Counted from the stretch's first letter, positions 8,570 through 17,802 are shown. The stretch is DNA of 64,000 bases from Paenibacillus senegalensis JC66 (GCF_000285515.1 NZ_HE610958.1:598137-662136); one strand, 5' to 3'. Notes: generated by a model not told the origin, from the letters alone. Program-made: numbers and translations.

Positions 8570-9835
8570 TCAAATCAGCAAATTAAACAAGACCGGATCT
8601 TTATTCAGTTCCATAAATTCAATGCCTTTCTTCCTCATCCTTTCAATTAACGGTTCATAATCCTCCCTATTCTTCAGCTCGATGCCGACGAGCGCCGGGC
8701 CGTTGTCCTTATTATGTTTTTTTGTGTATTCAAACCTCGTAATGTCATCGTTCGGTCCCAGCACGTCATCCAGAAACTCCCTGAGCGCACCAGCACGCTG
8801 CGGGAAATTTACGGTAAAGTAATGCTTTAACCCTTCATAAATTAGAGACCGTTCTTTGATTTCCTGCATCCGGTCAATGTCATTATTGCCTCCGCTGACA
8901 ACACAAACAACCGTTTTTCCGCGAATCTGTTCCTTGTACCATTCAAGAGCGGCAATGGGCAGCGCGCCCGCAGGCTCAGCTACGACCGCATTTTCATTGT
9001 ACAAATCCAAAATGGTGGTACATACCTTGCCTTCTGGGACAAGCACGATGTCATCCAGCTTTTCCTGGCAAATCTGAAAGGTCAGTTCCCCTACTTTTTT
9101 CACCGCAGCGCCGTCAATAAATTTATCGATTTCATCCAATAACACAACCTCGTTATGAGAGAACGCCTTACTCATTGAAGCCGCTCCGGAGGGCTCTACA
9201 CCAATCAATTGCGTAGCCGGACTGATCGTTTTCATATAAGTGCCGATTCCCGCGGCAAGTCCCCCTCCACCAACCGTTACAAAGAGATAATCCGGGGAGC
9301 TGTCAATCTCCTCAAGAATCTCCATGGCGACCGTGCCATTACCAGCAACAATAGCAGGATCGTCAAAAGGATGGATAAAGGTCATCTCCTCGCGCTCACA
9401 GCGCTTCACGGCTTCTGCGTAAGCATCGTCAAAAGTGTCTCCCGTTAAGATAACTTCTACGTATTCCCCGCCAAACAGCTTGACCTGCTTTACCTTTTGC
9501 CGCGGCGTTGTGCTGGGCATATAAATATAGCCCTGAATTTGCAGGTGATTGCAGGAATACGCCACGCCCTGAGCATGATTTCCGGCACTGGCGCAGACAA
9601 TCCCCCTTTTCAGCTCCTCTGGAGTCAAGGACCGGATACAGTGGTAAGCTCCGCGAATTTTGAACGACCGGACTACCTGCAAATCTTCTCTCTTTAAATA
9701 CACATCGCACTGATAGCGATCAGACAGCACTTTGTTTCTTTGCAATGGCGTCCGGACAATCACATCCTTCAGCACATGGTGCGCATATACAATGTCTTCC
9801 ATCCCGACCGTCTTCCCAGACTTTTGAACATTCAT
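8570..9835 (-). CDS. ilvA: Threonine dehydratase (threonine deaminase)
   Basis: The cytoplasmic PLP enzyme that converts threonine to 2-oxobutanoate and ammonia, the first step of isoleucine synthesis. It has 421 residues, as in Bacillus IlvA. The PLP lysine is in SFKIRGAY (K59), the phosphate-binding glycine loop in TVGGGGLAAG, and ASAGNHAQG is present. A single ACT-like regulatory domain occupies the last ~80 residues (HYFTVNFPQRAGAL). The ATG at 9835 is 7 nt from AAGAAGG; the ATG at 9841 is too close. An Ile T-box lies upstream, and a dispersed repeat sits between the T-box and the start codon. Confidence 0.95.
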   Translation of the reverse strand: MNVQKSGKTVGMEDIVYAHHVLKDVIVRTPLQRNKVLSDRYQCDVYLKREDLQVVRSFKIRGAYHCIRSLTPEELKRGIVCASAGNHAQGVAYSCNHLQIQGYIYMPSTTPRQKVKQVKLFGGEYVEVILTGDTFDDAYAEAVKRCEREEMTFIHPFDDPAIVAGNGTVAMEILEEIDSSPDYLFVTVGGGGLAAGIGTYMKTISPATQLIGVEPSGAASMSKAFSHNEVVLLDEIDKFIDGAAVKKVGELTFQICQEKLDDIVLVPEGKVCTTILDLYNENAVVAEPAGALPIAALEWYKEQIRGKTVVCVVSGGNNDIDRMQEIKERSLIYEGLKHYFTVNFPQRAGALREFLDDVLGPNDDITRFEYTKKHNKDNGPALVGIELKNREDYEPLIERMRKKGIEFMELNKDPVLFNLLI

Positions 9836-9879
9836 GACCATACCTTCTTTCCCTAAAATTCTTTTTCCCGAAAATAGGG

Positions 9880-9951
9880 TGAATAACCCGGTAATAGCGG
9901 TAACTTTTCATGCCAATCAGAAAGCCGCCGTTTTCAGATATCGAAATCCTG
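9880..9951 (+). repeat. ~70-bp dispersed repeat, copy 2, inside the ilvA leader
   Basis: The second copy of the repeat at 7537-7606, about 80% identical by eye and 2 bp longer. It lies between the T-box terminator and the ilvA start, so it is transcribed as part of the ilvA mRNA leader. Confidence 0.85.
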
Positions 9952-9958
9952 GGATTAC

Positions 9959-10245
9959 AAAAAAACCTCGCCCCCTAAGGGACGAGGTTTGACCTCGCGA
10001 TACCACCCTGCTTCCGCATAGCTCTGCCTAAAATCAGAATAATGCGGCACTCATCAACGTACCAACATACGCGTTCCCTGTAACGGTGGACTGCCGGCAA
10101 GACTTACTACAGACGTTCAGCCTTGCTTCTCGGAGATGATTTTCGGCTGGGCTCGGAACATTGGCTTTCAGCATAGCGCCAACTCTCTGGGGAACAAAGC
10201 TTCAGCTTACTCTTTCTCTTCAACGAATTTGCAGAATAATCAAGT
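9959..10245 (-). promoter_or_regulatory. T-box riboswitch controlling ilvA (isoleucine type)
   Basis: On the minus strand the T-box core GGTGGTATCGCG (about 10008-9994) is followed by a terminator stem built from AACCTCGTCCC and GGGCGAGGTT plus a T-run (9990-9959). Upstream, Stem I shows the AGAGAG and GCTGAAAGCC type distal elements and a specifier region GCCGAAAATCATC. The ATC at 10140-10138 would be the specifier and reads isoleucine, which fits ilvA. Uncharged tRNA-Ile would stabilise the antiterminator and allow transcription. The specifier frame is my manual choice. Confidence 0.88.
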
Positions 10246-10253
10246 TACTAATT

Positions 10254-10283
10254 GTTATACCGCGTTTTACTGCCAGTTGTCAA
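10254..10283 (-). promoter_or_regulatory. SigA-type promoter of the ilvA T-box transcript
   Basis: TTGACA (10283-10278) and TATAAC (10259-10254) on the minus strand are separated by 18 bp. The promoter starts just before the T-box leader and overlaps the end of the upstream gene only by adjacency. Confidence 0.8.
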
Positions 10284-10287
10284 TGGC

Positions 10288-10659
10288 TCACAGATGGATG
10301 CCTGCGGAAAATTGATTGTAATCTTCTTCGGAAGGATCAAACCATTTATCTTCCTCATCCGTGTAAGCATGAATTTGATCTGAAGGCTGCCGGCTTTCAA
10401 AGGCGTGGTTCTCATGCCAAGCCACTTCCCCATCCCCTGCTGGTTTGTGCCCCCCATCCAGAATGTGCCCGTTAAGGTGGGAGGAGACGCTTATCTCACC
10501 GCCGTAAGCCTGGGCAATCTCCAAAGCGGAGGTCAGATCACCGCGACCAATGTATATATCCAAGGCCGTTTTTGTTTTATAGCCGAGCTCTTGCAAAGTG
10601 TCCGCAGCTTGTTCGGCCGCTTGAGCCGTATCAAAATGAAAGGTAATCGGTTGTTCCAT
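10288..10659 (-). CDS. Conserved hypothetical protein (stress-protein-like N-terminus)
   Basis: A 123-residue acidic soluble protein. Residues ~1-60 (FHFDTAQAAEQAADTLQELG ... YGGEISV) have the alternating pattern of a small ferredoxin-like alpha/beta fold seen in general-stress 17M/YflT-type proteins. The rest is polar and His-rich. I do not recognise a named family. The ATG is preceded by GAGGTG. It lies upstream of the ilvA promoter on the same strand, but the independent promoter argues for separate transcription. Confidence 0.65.
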   Translation of the reverse strand: MEQPITFHFDTAQAAEQAADTLQELGYKTKTALDIYIGRGDLTSALEIAQAYGGEISVSSHLNGHILDGGHKPAGDGEVAWHENHAFESRQPSDQIHAYTDEEDKWFDPSEEDYNQFSAGIHL

Positions 10660-10731
10660 AACACACCTCAAAATCTGTTTTATTCACTAGTTTACCCTTT
10701 ACGCAAAGGAATCATTCCTTAAGCTGACTGG

Positions 10732-11970
10732 CTATAGACTGCTTGCCTTATTCTCACCGGAAGTGACCATCATCATCGGGGTCAGTAGATAACAGAGCAA
10801 GCCGCCGGCCCCAGCGAAAAGCAGCGCTCCCCACCAGGGAAAGAGCATGAGTCCGAATAGCAGGGAAACCAGCGCGGCGCCTGGCACAGCAATGAAGGCC
10901 ACGGCCTTGCCCATTCCCTCGCGTACTATGGTCCCCTCAACAGAGAGTACCGATATAATCGGTATATGCTGTACGTCCTCCACTTTTAATTTCGCCATAT
11001 AGAGGACGACCCAGGTAAGAAACAGCCACATCAGCCACTTCATCCAGAGCGGCACGACCAACAGCACGAACAGGGAAATACCAATCACCAGCAAGTACAA
11101 TTCCACATCGGATGGAGTGCGGAAAAATAGCTTGATATAAGCTTCCGCCAAGCCATTAACCGGGTCCCGCTTCTTGAACAACCGGTTGGAGGAACGGAAC
11201 AACAGCGGTCTGGCCCGAGAAGGCTTGGGCCGGATAGGCACGGCATAGCTGATCCATAAGCCTGCAATTCTTAGCTTCGCTTTGCGGTCTCGCTGAATAT
11301 CCTTCTCCAGATCAACCAGGGAAGCCAACTTGTCTGTCCACAACATAAAGAAAGTTAAAGATAACGCAATTAGCCATGCAAGGCTCCACCAGCTGCTAAC
11401 CGTTAGCAGCAGAAAGGCCCCGACAGCATAGATCATCCAGCCCAGGAGCCCGATTCCTAATCTCAGCAGGTACGCCTTCCAATCGGAACGCCGATCAGCC
11501 TTTTGCCGAGCAAGAATAACATTCATCGAGGTGAACAAGGTCAGTAGAGCCAAGGCTGCAATCTGCACCCCGCTATATTCTGGAAGCAGTACAGGCAATA
11601 GCAGAAAGATCAGATGAACGGTCTGTACAGTCTGGATAACTAAGGTGTAGATGAACCCCCTTAACCGCAAGCCCTTAATCCATTCTGGAGCCTTGGTCAA
11701 GACGATTTGATCTGCCGGTTCTACAAAATATCGCAGTGTCCGCATTCCCGATATGGCATACAGAAAGAGCAAAAAATAAAGAAAGGGAATCTCCTGTAAA
11801 ACCAATGGCAGCTCCCGCAAGGCTTGTACATATAAAAAGCCTCCTACCAGCAAAGCGGGTACGACAATATATAAAGCCACCACCCAGTCAAAAGCCATAT
11901 AGACAGCCTTCCATTGGAAGACGGTATTTTCCTTCAATCTATTGCGAAACAATCGGTTAACAGTTATCAA
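10732..11970 (-). CDS. ecsB: ABC transporter permease, EcsB type
   Basis: A 413-residue integral membrane protein, close to the ~408 residues of Bacillus EcsB, with about ten hydrophobic segments (for example VVALYIVVPALLVGGFLYVQ and FLYFLLFLYAISGM) and a basic central loop (RPKPSRARPLLFRSSNRLFK). It is encoded 17 bp after the EcsA-like ATPase. The Ecs exporter of Firmicutes is needed for normal protein secretion, competence and membrane-protease function; the true substrate is debated. A TTG start at 11970 behind a purine-rich site is preferred over an upstream in-frame start that would overlap ecsA by 100 bp. Confidence 0.85.
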   Translation of the reverse strand: MITVNRLFRNRLKENTVFQWKAVYMAFDWVVALYIVVPALLVGGFLYVQALRELPLVLQEIPFLYFLLFLYAISGMRTLRYFVEPADQIVLTKAPEWIKGLRLRGFIYTLVIQTVQTVHLIFLLLPVLLPEYSGVQIAALALLTLFTSMNVILARQKADRRSDWKAYLLRLGIGLLGWMIYAVGAFLLLTVSSWWSLAWLIALSLTFFMLWTDKLASLVDLEKDIQRDRKAKLRIAGLWISYAVPIRPKPSRARPLLFRSSNRLFKKRDPVNGLAEAYIKLFFRTPSDVELYLLVIGISLFVLLVVPLWMKWLMWLFLTWVVLYMAKLKVEDVQHIPIISVLSVEGTIVREGMGKAVAFIAVPGAALVSLLFGLMLFPWWGALLFAGAGGLLCYLLTPMMMVTSGENKASSL

Positions 11971-11986
11971 TTTCCCGCCGCCTTTC

Positions 11987-12769
11987 CTACAACAGGGAGT
12001 TGAAGCATTCAAACAAGCTTCCCTGCGTGAGGCCGCATTGCTCCCGAATAGCCTGCAGGTTGCCGCTGGCGACCAGGCGCCCCTCATTCATTAACAGAAA
12101 TTGATCACAGATTCGTTCAGCTGTATCCAACACATGGGTAGACATAAGCACGCCCGCTCCTTGCTGCCGCGCATCCTCCAGCAGTTCCAAAAAGTCCTTG
12201 ATGGCCCTTGGGTCCAATCCGATAAAAGGCTCATCTACAATGAACACATCAGGCTTCTGCAAAAACGCTAAAATGAGCATCACCTTCTGCTGCATCCCTT
12301 TAGAAAAAGAAGAAGGCAAATGGTGCTTTACCGCCTGCATTCTGAAAATATCCAACAGCTCATTCGCCCGCTTTATAAATTGAGCATCTTCAATCTTCCA
12401 AGCAGAAGCAGCCAGCTCCAGATGCTCCCACAAAGTCAGCCGTTCATAAAGAATCGGGTGTTCAGGGATGTAAGAATATGTTCCCTGTCTCGAAAGCGTA
12501 CCCTTCATGTCTTTGAGCTGGCCAAGAATCGCTTTGATCGTTGTGCTCTTGCCTGCACCGTTAGGCCCGATCAAGCCAACCCACTCGCCGGCTTCAAGCT
12601 GGAAGGCTACGTCACGGATAACGCCTCTCTTGCCCTCGTATCCGGCCTCCTCGATTTGAACCTTTAGCAAAGCTTCTTCTGCTAAAAGAGGATCGGGCAA
12701 ATAATCTGTAGAATTCGCTGAGGGTTTCGCCAGGGTTTTGGCTGCAGTGTCGTTCTTGCTTTCCTGCAT
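11987..12769 (-). CDS. ecsA: ABC transporter ATP-binding protein, EcsA type
   Basis: The 260-residue ATPase partner of EcsB. It has the Walker A GPNGAGKST (about residue 75), the signature-like SFSKGMQQK, Walker B VFIVDEP and the switch histidine in MSTH. In this family the signature motif reads S-K-G-M rather than S-G-G, as in Bacillus EcsA. The first ~30 residues are a polar extension. The ATG at 12769 follows AAAGGGG; an in-frame GTG at 12787 overlaps that site. It forms a two-gene operon with the permease. Confidence 0.88.
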   Translation of the reverse strand: MQESKNDTAAKTLAKPSANSTDYLPDPLLAEEALLKVQIEEAGYEGKRGVIRDVAFQLEAGEWVGLIGPNGAGKSTTIKAILGQLKDMKGTLSRQGTYSYIPEHPILYERLTLWEHLELAASAWKIEDAQFIKRANELLDIFRMQAVKHHLPSSFSKGMQQKVMLILAFLQKPDVFIVDEPFIGLDPRAIKDFLELLEDARQQGAGVLMSTHVLDTAERICDQFLLMNEGRLVASGNLQAIREQCGLTQGSLFECFNSLL

Positions 12770-12875
12770 GGATAATGCCCCTTTCACAACTTAAGCTTGC
12801 CTCAATAATCTCCTTAGTAATACGCAGCTCTCTGCTATAGTTTTCATATTTTTAGTCCCTACTACCCGAAGGGAT

Positions 12876-13079
12876 TTACAGCCAATTGATGATAGCGTTT
12901 ACAATTCCGCCTATAAGACCAATAGCCAAGAGAGAAACCGCTCCCCCTGTAACAACAAATAAAATTCTCTGGGCAGAAGGCTGGGCAGAATGGGCGGAAG
13001 GCAAAGAGCATTTCACACACTTGCCCCTGGTCCCTACAGCTGCTCCACAGCCAGAACAATATTGTTTTTGACCACTCAT
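12876..13079 (-). CDS. Small zinc-ribbon membrane protein
   Basis: A 67-residue protein with an N-terminal zinc ribbon (CSGCG at residue ~8, CVKC at ~21), a Ser/Ala/Gln linker and one C-terminal transmembrane helix, ILFVVTGGAVSLLAIGLIGG. The start ATG follows GGAGGGCAG. Proteins of this layout (zinc_ribbon_2 plus a helix) are common in Bacillales and mostly unstudied. It lies between the cardiolipin synthase and ecsA on the same strand without close coupling. No function is proposed. Confidence 0.7.
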   Translation of the reverse strand: MSGQKQYCSGCGAAVGTRGKCVKCSLPSAHSAQPSAQRILFVVTGGAVSLLAIGLIGGIVNAIINWL

Positions 13080-13199
13080 ACCCACTGCCCTCCATTCATC
13101 TTCATACCCTTCATTGTATAACGGCCCTTTACTACGTATGACACTTTCTTCAGCTGGATTGTTCCACTCTCTGACATAGTATTTTGGGCAAAATGCACA

Positions 13200-14618
13200 T
13201 TAAAAAAGAGGCGATACAAGATGAGCTGCCACTTCTTTAACTTTATCCTTGAAGGGACGCTCCAGATAGCTTTCATAAGTGATTTCCTTGCTGTCAGCCA
13301 AATCCTTGTCAAAATCGTTTTGCAGACGGGAAATCGTTTGCGGGTCGAAAAACAAAGCGTTAATTTCAAAGTTTTTGAAATAACTGCGCATGTCCATATT
13401 CGCAGTGCCTACGCTGCATATGCAGTCATCAATCAGAGTAACCTTGGCATGCAAAAAGCCTTTAGCGTAATAATAAAAGCGCACCCCCGCCTGAAGAAGC
13501 TCCTTGATGTAGGAGCGGGAGGCCCAATAGATGACCCTGCTGTCTGGAATAGCCGGCAGCAAAATAGTAACCTTTACCCCGCTTAATGTAGCGAGCTTTA
13601 AGGCACTAATTATGGCCCGGTCCGGAATAAAATACGGCGTTGCAATGCGAATGGAATGCTTGGCTGCGGTAATACATGCCATCACACTCGCCTGGATTAC
13701 CTCGCGGTAGCCGTCCGGCCCCCCTGCAACGATTTGTACCCATTCTATCGAATGCTGACTCACCTCAGGAAAATACGGTTTCCCGGCAAGCTTCTTTCCG
13801 GTTACATGCTTCCAATCCGCCATAAAGGTTTCCTGCAGGCTGTATACGGCCTCCCCTTCAATCTGCACGTGAGTATCCCGCCAAAATCCGAGCTTAGGAT
13901 CCTTCCCTAAGTATTCGTCTCCAACATTAATTCCGCCAAAAAAACCGATTCGGCCGTCGATGACCACAATTTTACGATGGTTGCGGTAATTAATTTTGTT
14001 AGCAAATAGAGAAAGCCAGGGAGGCGAAAAGCAGCCTGTTTCCACACCATAGCGCTGCAGGCGCTCGATAAACCCTTTGGACAATTGATGGCTGCCTATA
14101 CCATCATACAGCAATCTAACCTCCACGCCGTCTTTTGCTTTTTTGATCATCCGCTCGGCAAACTGTTCGCCTATACCCTGCTCACGAAATATGTAGTAGT
14201 CCAGATGGATGTGGTGTACGGCCGTTTCCATGGCCTTAAGAATAGCTTCAAAAGTGGCCTGTCCATTCGTCAAGATACGATTTTTATTGAATTTGGACAT
14301 CTTGGATGGAGCCGGAAAGCGGCTTAGTAATTGAAGCAGCTTGCGGTCAACCCGGGGGCACACTTGACAAATCTCATGCCACTCTTCCTTCACCTCTTCT
14401 TGTCCGGATGAGGTTGGGATGAGCTGTTCCTCCCGGTGCCGCCTCCTGCTTCCCGGATAACGCCTTTCTATAAAAAAATACATAACTAGACCTGCCAGGG
14501 GCAACATTATAAGTACCAACAGCCAGGCGAGCGCTTTTGCCGGCTGCCGAAATTCCAGAAAAATAATAACAAGGACTTGCAATAATAGAAAAGCCAGTCC
14601 CGCAGTAATCCAGATCAA
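13200..14618 (-). CDS. cls: Cardiolipin synthase (first copy)
   Basis: A membrane-bound phospholipase D superfamily enzyme that joins two phosphatidylglycerols to cardiolipin and glycerol. It has 472 residues with two N-terminal membrane helices (residues ~5-22 and 31-50) and two complete HKD motifs, HRKIVVIDG (H214) and HAKVTLIDD (H390), each with the downstream GG/GTAN signature. The start is a TTG 9 nt after AAGGAG; no ATG fits. It is divergent from the germination operon. A second paralogue lies at 36760-38196. Confidence 0.93.
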   Translation of the reverse strand: MIWITAGLAFLLLQVLVIIFLEFRQPAKALAWLLVLIMLPLAGLVMYFFIERRYPGSRRRHREEQLIPTSSGQEEVKEEWHEICQVCPRVDRKLLQLLSRFPAPSKMSKFNKNRILTNGQATFEAILKAMETAVHHIHLDYYIFREQGIGEQFAERMIKKAKDGVEVRLLYDGIGSHQLSKGFIERLQRYGVETGCFSPPWLSLFANKINYRNHRKIVVIDGRIGFFGGINVGDEYLGKDPKLGFWRDTHVQIEGEAVYSLQETFMADWKHVTGKKLAGKPYFPEVSQHSIEWVQIVAGGPDGYREVIQASVMACITAAKHSIRIATPYFIPDRAIISALKLATLSGVKVTILLPAIPDSRVIYWASRSYIKELLQAGVRFYYYAKGFLHAKVTLIDDCICSVGTANMDMRSYFKNFEINALFFDPQTISRLQNDFDKDLADSKEITYESYLERPFKDKVKEVAAHLVSPLF

Positions 14619-14806
14619 ATGCTTCAGCTCCTTCTCCCCGTTCCTTTGCTAAGCGGGCGGGCTCCAATAAGCCAAACAAGCCGGGTGATAACAGTGTTTC
14701 CAAAAAAAACAAAAATAAAAAGACGGGCGAACCGGTTACCGATCTGCCATTTGTCCAAGACTTTGAAAAAGTCGATATCTCCCCTTCCCTCGATGAAAAT
14801 GAAAGG

Positions 14807-16372
14807 ATGATCAAAGAGCTGTTTAATGATTGTTCGGATATAGTTATCCGGCCCTTCACGATGAGCAACGGCACAAGAGCGATGGCCGTTCTTGTTGACG
14901 GGCTCGTCATCTCGGATATGGTCGATGATGCGCTGCGGGCCGCTATGCTGTGGAAGGGCAGCGATGGCAGAGATGCAGCCGAAGCGATGCAAGAAGTTTT
15001 TCCAGTATCCCAAATTAGTTTGGCCCATAACTACAAAGATTTGCTGCACGGAGTGCTGGGGGGAGATACGGCCATTATTATCGACAACCAGACAGAAGTT
15101 GTGCTTTGGGGCATTCGCGGCCCCACTACCCGGGGTGTTTCGGAGCCAAGCAGTGAAGAATCGGTTAGAGGACCGCGAGAAGGGTTTATCGAGCTTTTAA
15201 GAACGAACACCTCTCTGCTCCGGCGTAAAATCCGTTCACCCCGGCTAAAAATGAAGCCGATGGTTATCGGCAAACACAGCAATACGGACGTTGTCGTCTC
15301 CTATATAGAAGGGTTGACCAATCCGGATTTAGTAGAAGAAGTTGTAACCCGTCTTAAGAAGGTGGATATTGACGGGGTGTTTGAATCGGGGTATTTGGAA
15401 GAGTTCATTCAAGACAGTTCCTACTCCCCTTTCCCGCAGCTTCAGTATTCGGAAAAGCCGGATACGATTGCAGCAGCGCTGCTTCAGGGGAGGGTCGCTG
15501 TCCTCGTAGACGGAACTCCTTTTGCCCTGCTTGCGCCCACCACCTTCTTTCAGCTAATGCAGGCGTCGGAAGACTACTACGAGCGGTTTCAGATCTCCAC
15601 CCTGATCCGCTGGCTAAGATACATTTTTCTTATTATGTCTCTTGTTATACCGGCCCTTTATGTCGCCATTACTACTTTTCATTCCGAGCTGCTGCCTACA
15701 GGACTATTGTTAAGCATTGCCGCCGCCAGAGAATCAATTCCTTTCCCGGCCGTAGTGGAGGCCTTGATTATGGAAGTCATTTTTGAAGCTCTGCGGGAGG
15801 CCGGCATCCGGTTGCCGCGGGCCGTGGGGTCAGCCATCGGTATTCTTGGAGCTCTCGTAATCGGGACGGCTGCTGTCGAAGCGGGAATCGTCTCCGCACC
15901 TATCGTTATCGTCGTTTCGATCACGGGCATTGCTTCCTTTACGATTCCGCACTTCAGCGGCGCTATCGCTGTAAGGATGCTTAGATTTCCGCTGTTAATT
16001 ATCGCATCCATATTCGGGATCTACGGAGTTTTGGTCGGCATCCTGCTTATTTTAGGCCATATGGCCAACCTCCGCTCATTCGGGGTACCTTATCTGACCC
16101 CATTAGGCCCGACAAATTGGAAGGACATAAAAGACACTCTGATTCGCGCCCCGCAATGGCAGCTGACTACTCGCCCAAGCTTCGTGGGGGCGCAGGATAA
16201 TGTCCGGGTGAATGAAGCGATATCCCGTGAAATTAGCCAGCATAATGGCCAGAAAGGTATTGGAGATGATCATAATCAATCCGGGCAGTCCCATCATGGA
16301 GCACCCTCATCAGAACAAGACCGCAGCTCCGGTTCCCGGGAAGGGAACGATGAAGGAGGAGGGCGCTCATGA
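14807..16372 (+). CDS. Spore germination receptor A subunit (GerA/GerKA family), start unresolved
   Basis: The A subunit of a germinant receptor in the spore inner membrane. Family blocks are RGPREGF (about residue 121), SPFPQ (about 207), SEKPD (about 215), DYYERF (about 256), then about five membrane helices and a hydrophilic C-terminal tail. The ATG at 14807 has no usable ribosome-binding site. The same frame stays open upstream to 14609 and encodes typical family N-terminal sequence (DLPFVQDFEKVDISPSLDEN), but contains no ATG, GTG or TTG. The 5' end may therefore be frameshifted near the A8 run at 14702-14709 or use an unusual start. The stop overlaps the next gene by ATGA. Confidence 0.85.
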   Translation: MIKELFNDCSDIVIRPFTMSNGTRAMAVLVDGLVISDMVDDALRAAMLWKGSDGRDAAEAMQEVFPVSQISLAHNYKDLLHGVLGGDTAIIIDNQTEVVLWGIRGPTTRGVSEPSSEESVRGPREGFIELLRTNTSLLRRKIRSPRLKMKPMVIGKHSNTDVVVSYIEGLTNPDLVEEVVTRLKKVDIDGVFESGYLEEFIQDSSYSPFPQLQYSEKPDTIAAALLQGRVAVLVDGTPFALLAPTTFFQLMQASEDYYERFQISTLIRWLRYIFLIMSLVIPALYVAITTFHSELLPTGLLLSIAAARESIPFPAVVEALIMEVIFEALREAGIRLPRAVGSAIGILGALVIGTAAVEAGIVSAPIVIVVSITGIASFTIPHFSGAIAVRMLRFPLLIIASIFGIYGVLVGILLILGHMANLRSFGVPYLTPLGPTNWKDIKDTLIRAPQWQLTTRPSFVGAQDNVRVNEAISREISQHNGQKGIGDDHNQSGQSHHGAPSSEQDRSSGSREGNDEGGGRS

Positions 16373-17547
16373 TTTCATGGTTCGCTTCCCGTGCCCGCCG
16401 TACAGCTATTCTGATCATTGCTCTGTCTCTCCTGCTTGCCGGCTGCTGGGATCGGATTGAGCTGAATGACATGGCTTTCGTTGTCGCTATCGGAGTAGAT
16501 GTCGAGGATAACGGACAATATCGGGTCGCAGTGCAGATTCCCTTAACAGGAAAGCTGGGCGGACCTGAGGGCGGCGAAGGCGGCTCCGGAGGAAGTGGCG
16601 AGATATTTACCAATTACGCCATCGCTGATTCCTTAATGGAGGCTTATACGATGCTGCAGAACCGAATGCCAAGACGATTAAAATTCGGACATTATCGCGT
16701 GCTCGTTATGGGCGAAGAGTATGCCCGCCAAGGAATGAAAGGCTTATTCGATCTGCTGGCCCGAAAAAGCGAGAATCGTCTGTCTGTCTTTCCCCTCGTA
16801 GCCAAAGGCAAGGCGTTCGATTTGCTGCAGACCCAGCCTTCCCTCGAGAAATTTCCGAGTGAAGGGCTTAGGGAATTGGCCAAAACAGGCGAAATGACGG
16901 CCTACACGCTTAAGGATACTGCTTATTCCCTAAGCCATACCGGTGGTGATCCGGTTCTGATCTATATGGGCAGCAGCAAACTGACTCCCGAGGAAGGGGA
17001 GCCGATTGAGGATATGAAGATATTTGGCTATGCCCAATTCTCCTCGGACCGGATGATCGATATTTTTGACCGGGATGCCGCCATCGGCCTCAATTGGCTG
17101 CGCGGAATCATAAAGCCTTACACGGTTGCCGTAAACCTGGATGAAGATAACCGGGTCGTCTTCAACGTTATTTCCTCGCAAACCAAGCTGCTTCCCGAGG
17201 TGGACGACCATAACCGCTTGTCGGTTGATGTGCAGGTGACTGCCCGTTTAGAGCTGTCCGAAAACAAGAGCGATAACGACCTCATTGAAGACCACATTTT
17301 GGAGAAGGTCAAAGCAGATGCAGCGGACATTATTCATGGGCAAATTACAGAAGCTGTCAATCTGATCAAAAAAAATGGCGCAGATTCAGCGAATATCGGA
17401 TTGACTCTTTACAGGAAGCAGCCGGCGAAATGGCCTAGTCTGCAGGAGGATTGGCCCGAAATTTTAAAGGCGGCCGACTTTCAAATTCAGGTGGTTACCG
17501 ATATTGAGCAGGTAGGCTTAATTAGCGAGAACATAGTCAGGAGGTAA
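16369..17547 (+). CDS. Spore germination receptor C subunit, Ger(x)C lipoprotein
   Basis: A 392-residue lipoprotein with a signal peptide and lipobox LLAGC (C26), directly followed by WDRIELND, the strongest signature of the Ger(x)C family. The mature protein would be anchored to the outer face of the spore inner membrane and complete the receptor with the A and B subunits. A glycine-rich loop (GGPEGGEGGSGGSG) near residue 70 is unusual. The start overlaps the A gene by 4 bp, and the D gene follows after 3 bp. Confidence 0.93.
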   Translation: MISWFASRARRTAILIIALSLLLAGCWDRIELNDMAFVVAIGVDVEDNGQYRVAVQIPLTGKLGGPEGGEGGSGGSGEIFTNYAIADSLMEAYTMLQNRMPRRLKFGHYRVLVMGEEYARQGMKGLFDLLARKSENRLSVFPLVAKGKAFDLLQTQPSLEKFPSEGLRELAKTGEMTAYTLKDTAYSLSHTGGDPVLIYMGSSKLTPEEGEPIEDMKIFGYAQFSSDRMIDIFDRDAAIGLNWLRGIIKPYTVAVNLDEDNRVVFNVISSQTKLLPEVDDHNRLSVDVQVTARLELSENKSDNDLIEDHILEKVKADAADIIHGQITEAVNLIKKNGADSANIGLTLYRKQPAKWPSLQEDWPEILKAADFQIQVVTDIEQVGLISENIVRR

Positions 17548-17550
17548 AGT

Positions 17551-17802
17551 ATGAACCCCATTTTTGCAGTTCCATTCGTGATCGGCTATATCCTATGGAT
17601 CCTTATCGATTACTCGAAGGTTAGGGACAGCGTCCGCTCCAAGATTGTGTTTATCGCTATACAAGTACTGACTGCTGTGCTTTTCGTTGCTGTATTCTTG
17701 AATTTTCGAATGCCTAACCCGGTTACCGCCATCAACGAAATCATTTATCCTTGGGCCCAATCCTTGATAGGGGAGATCTCTTATGTCAAAATTGGTGATT
17801 AG
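17551..17802 (+). CDS. Two-helix germination receptor D subunit
   Basis: An 83-residue protein with two transmembrane helices (IFAVPFVIGYILWILI and IVFIAIQVLTAVLFVAVFL) separated by a short basic loop. Small two-helix D proteins are encoded in many gerA-type operons of Bacillus and modulate receptor activity. Its position between C and B, with a 20-bp overlap into B, supports this identity. AGGAGG just before the ATG lies in the end of the C gene. Confidence 0.8.
   Translation: MNPIFAVPFVIGYILWILIDYSKVRDSVRSKIVFIAIQVLTAVLFVAVFLNFRMPNPVTAINEIIYPWAQSLIGEISYVKIGD

Noticed and set aside
14374..14910. 178-codon minus-strand frame overlapping the cls start and gerA 5' region
   Set aside because: It overlaps two well-supported genes in another frame and shows no domain.
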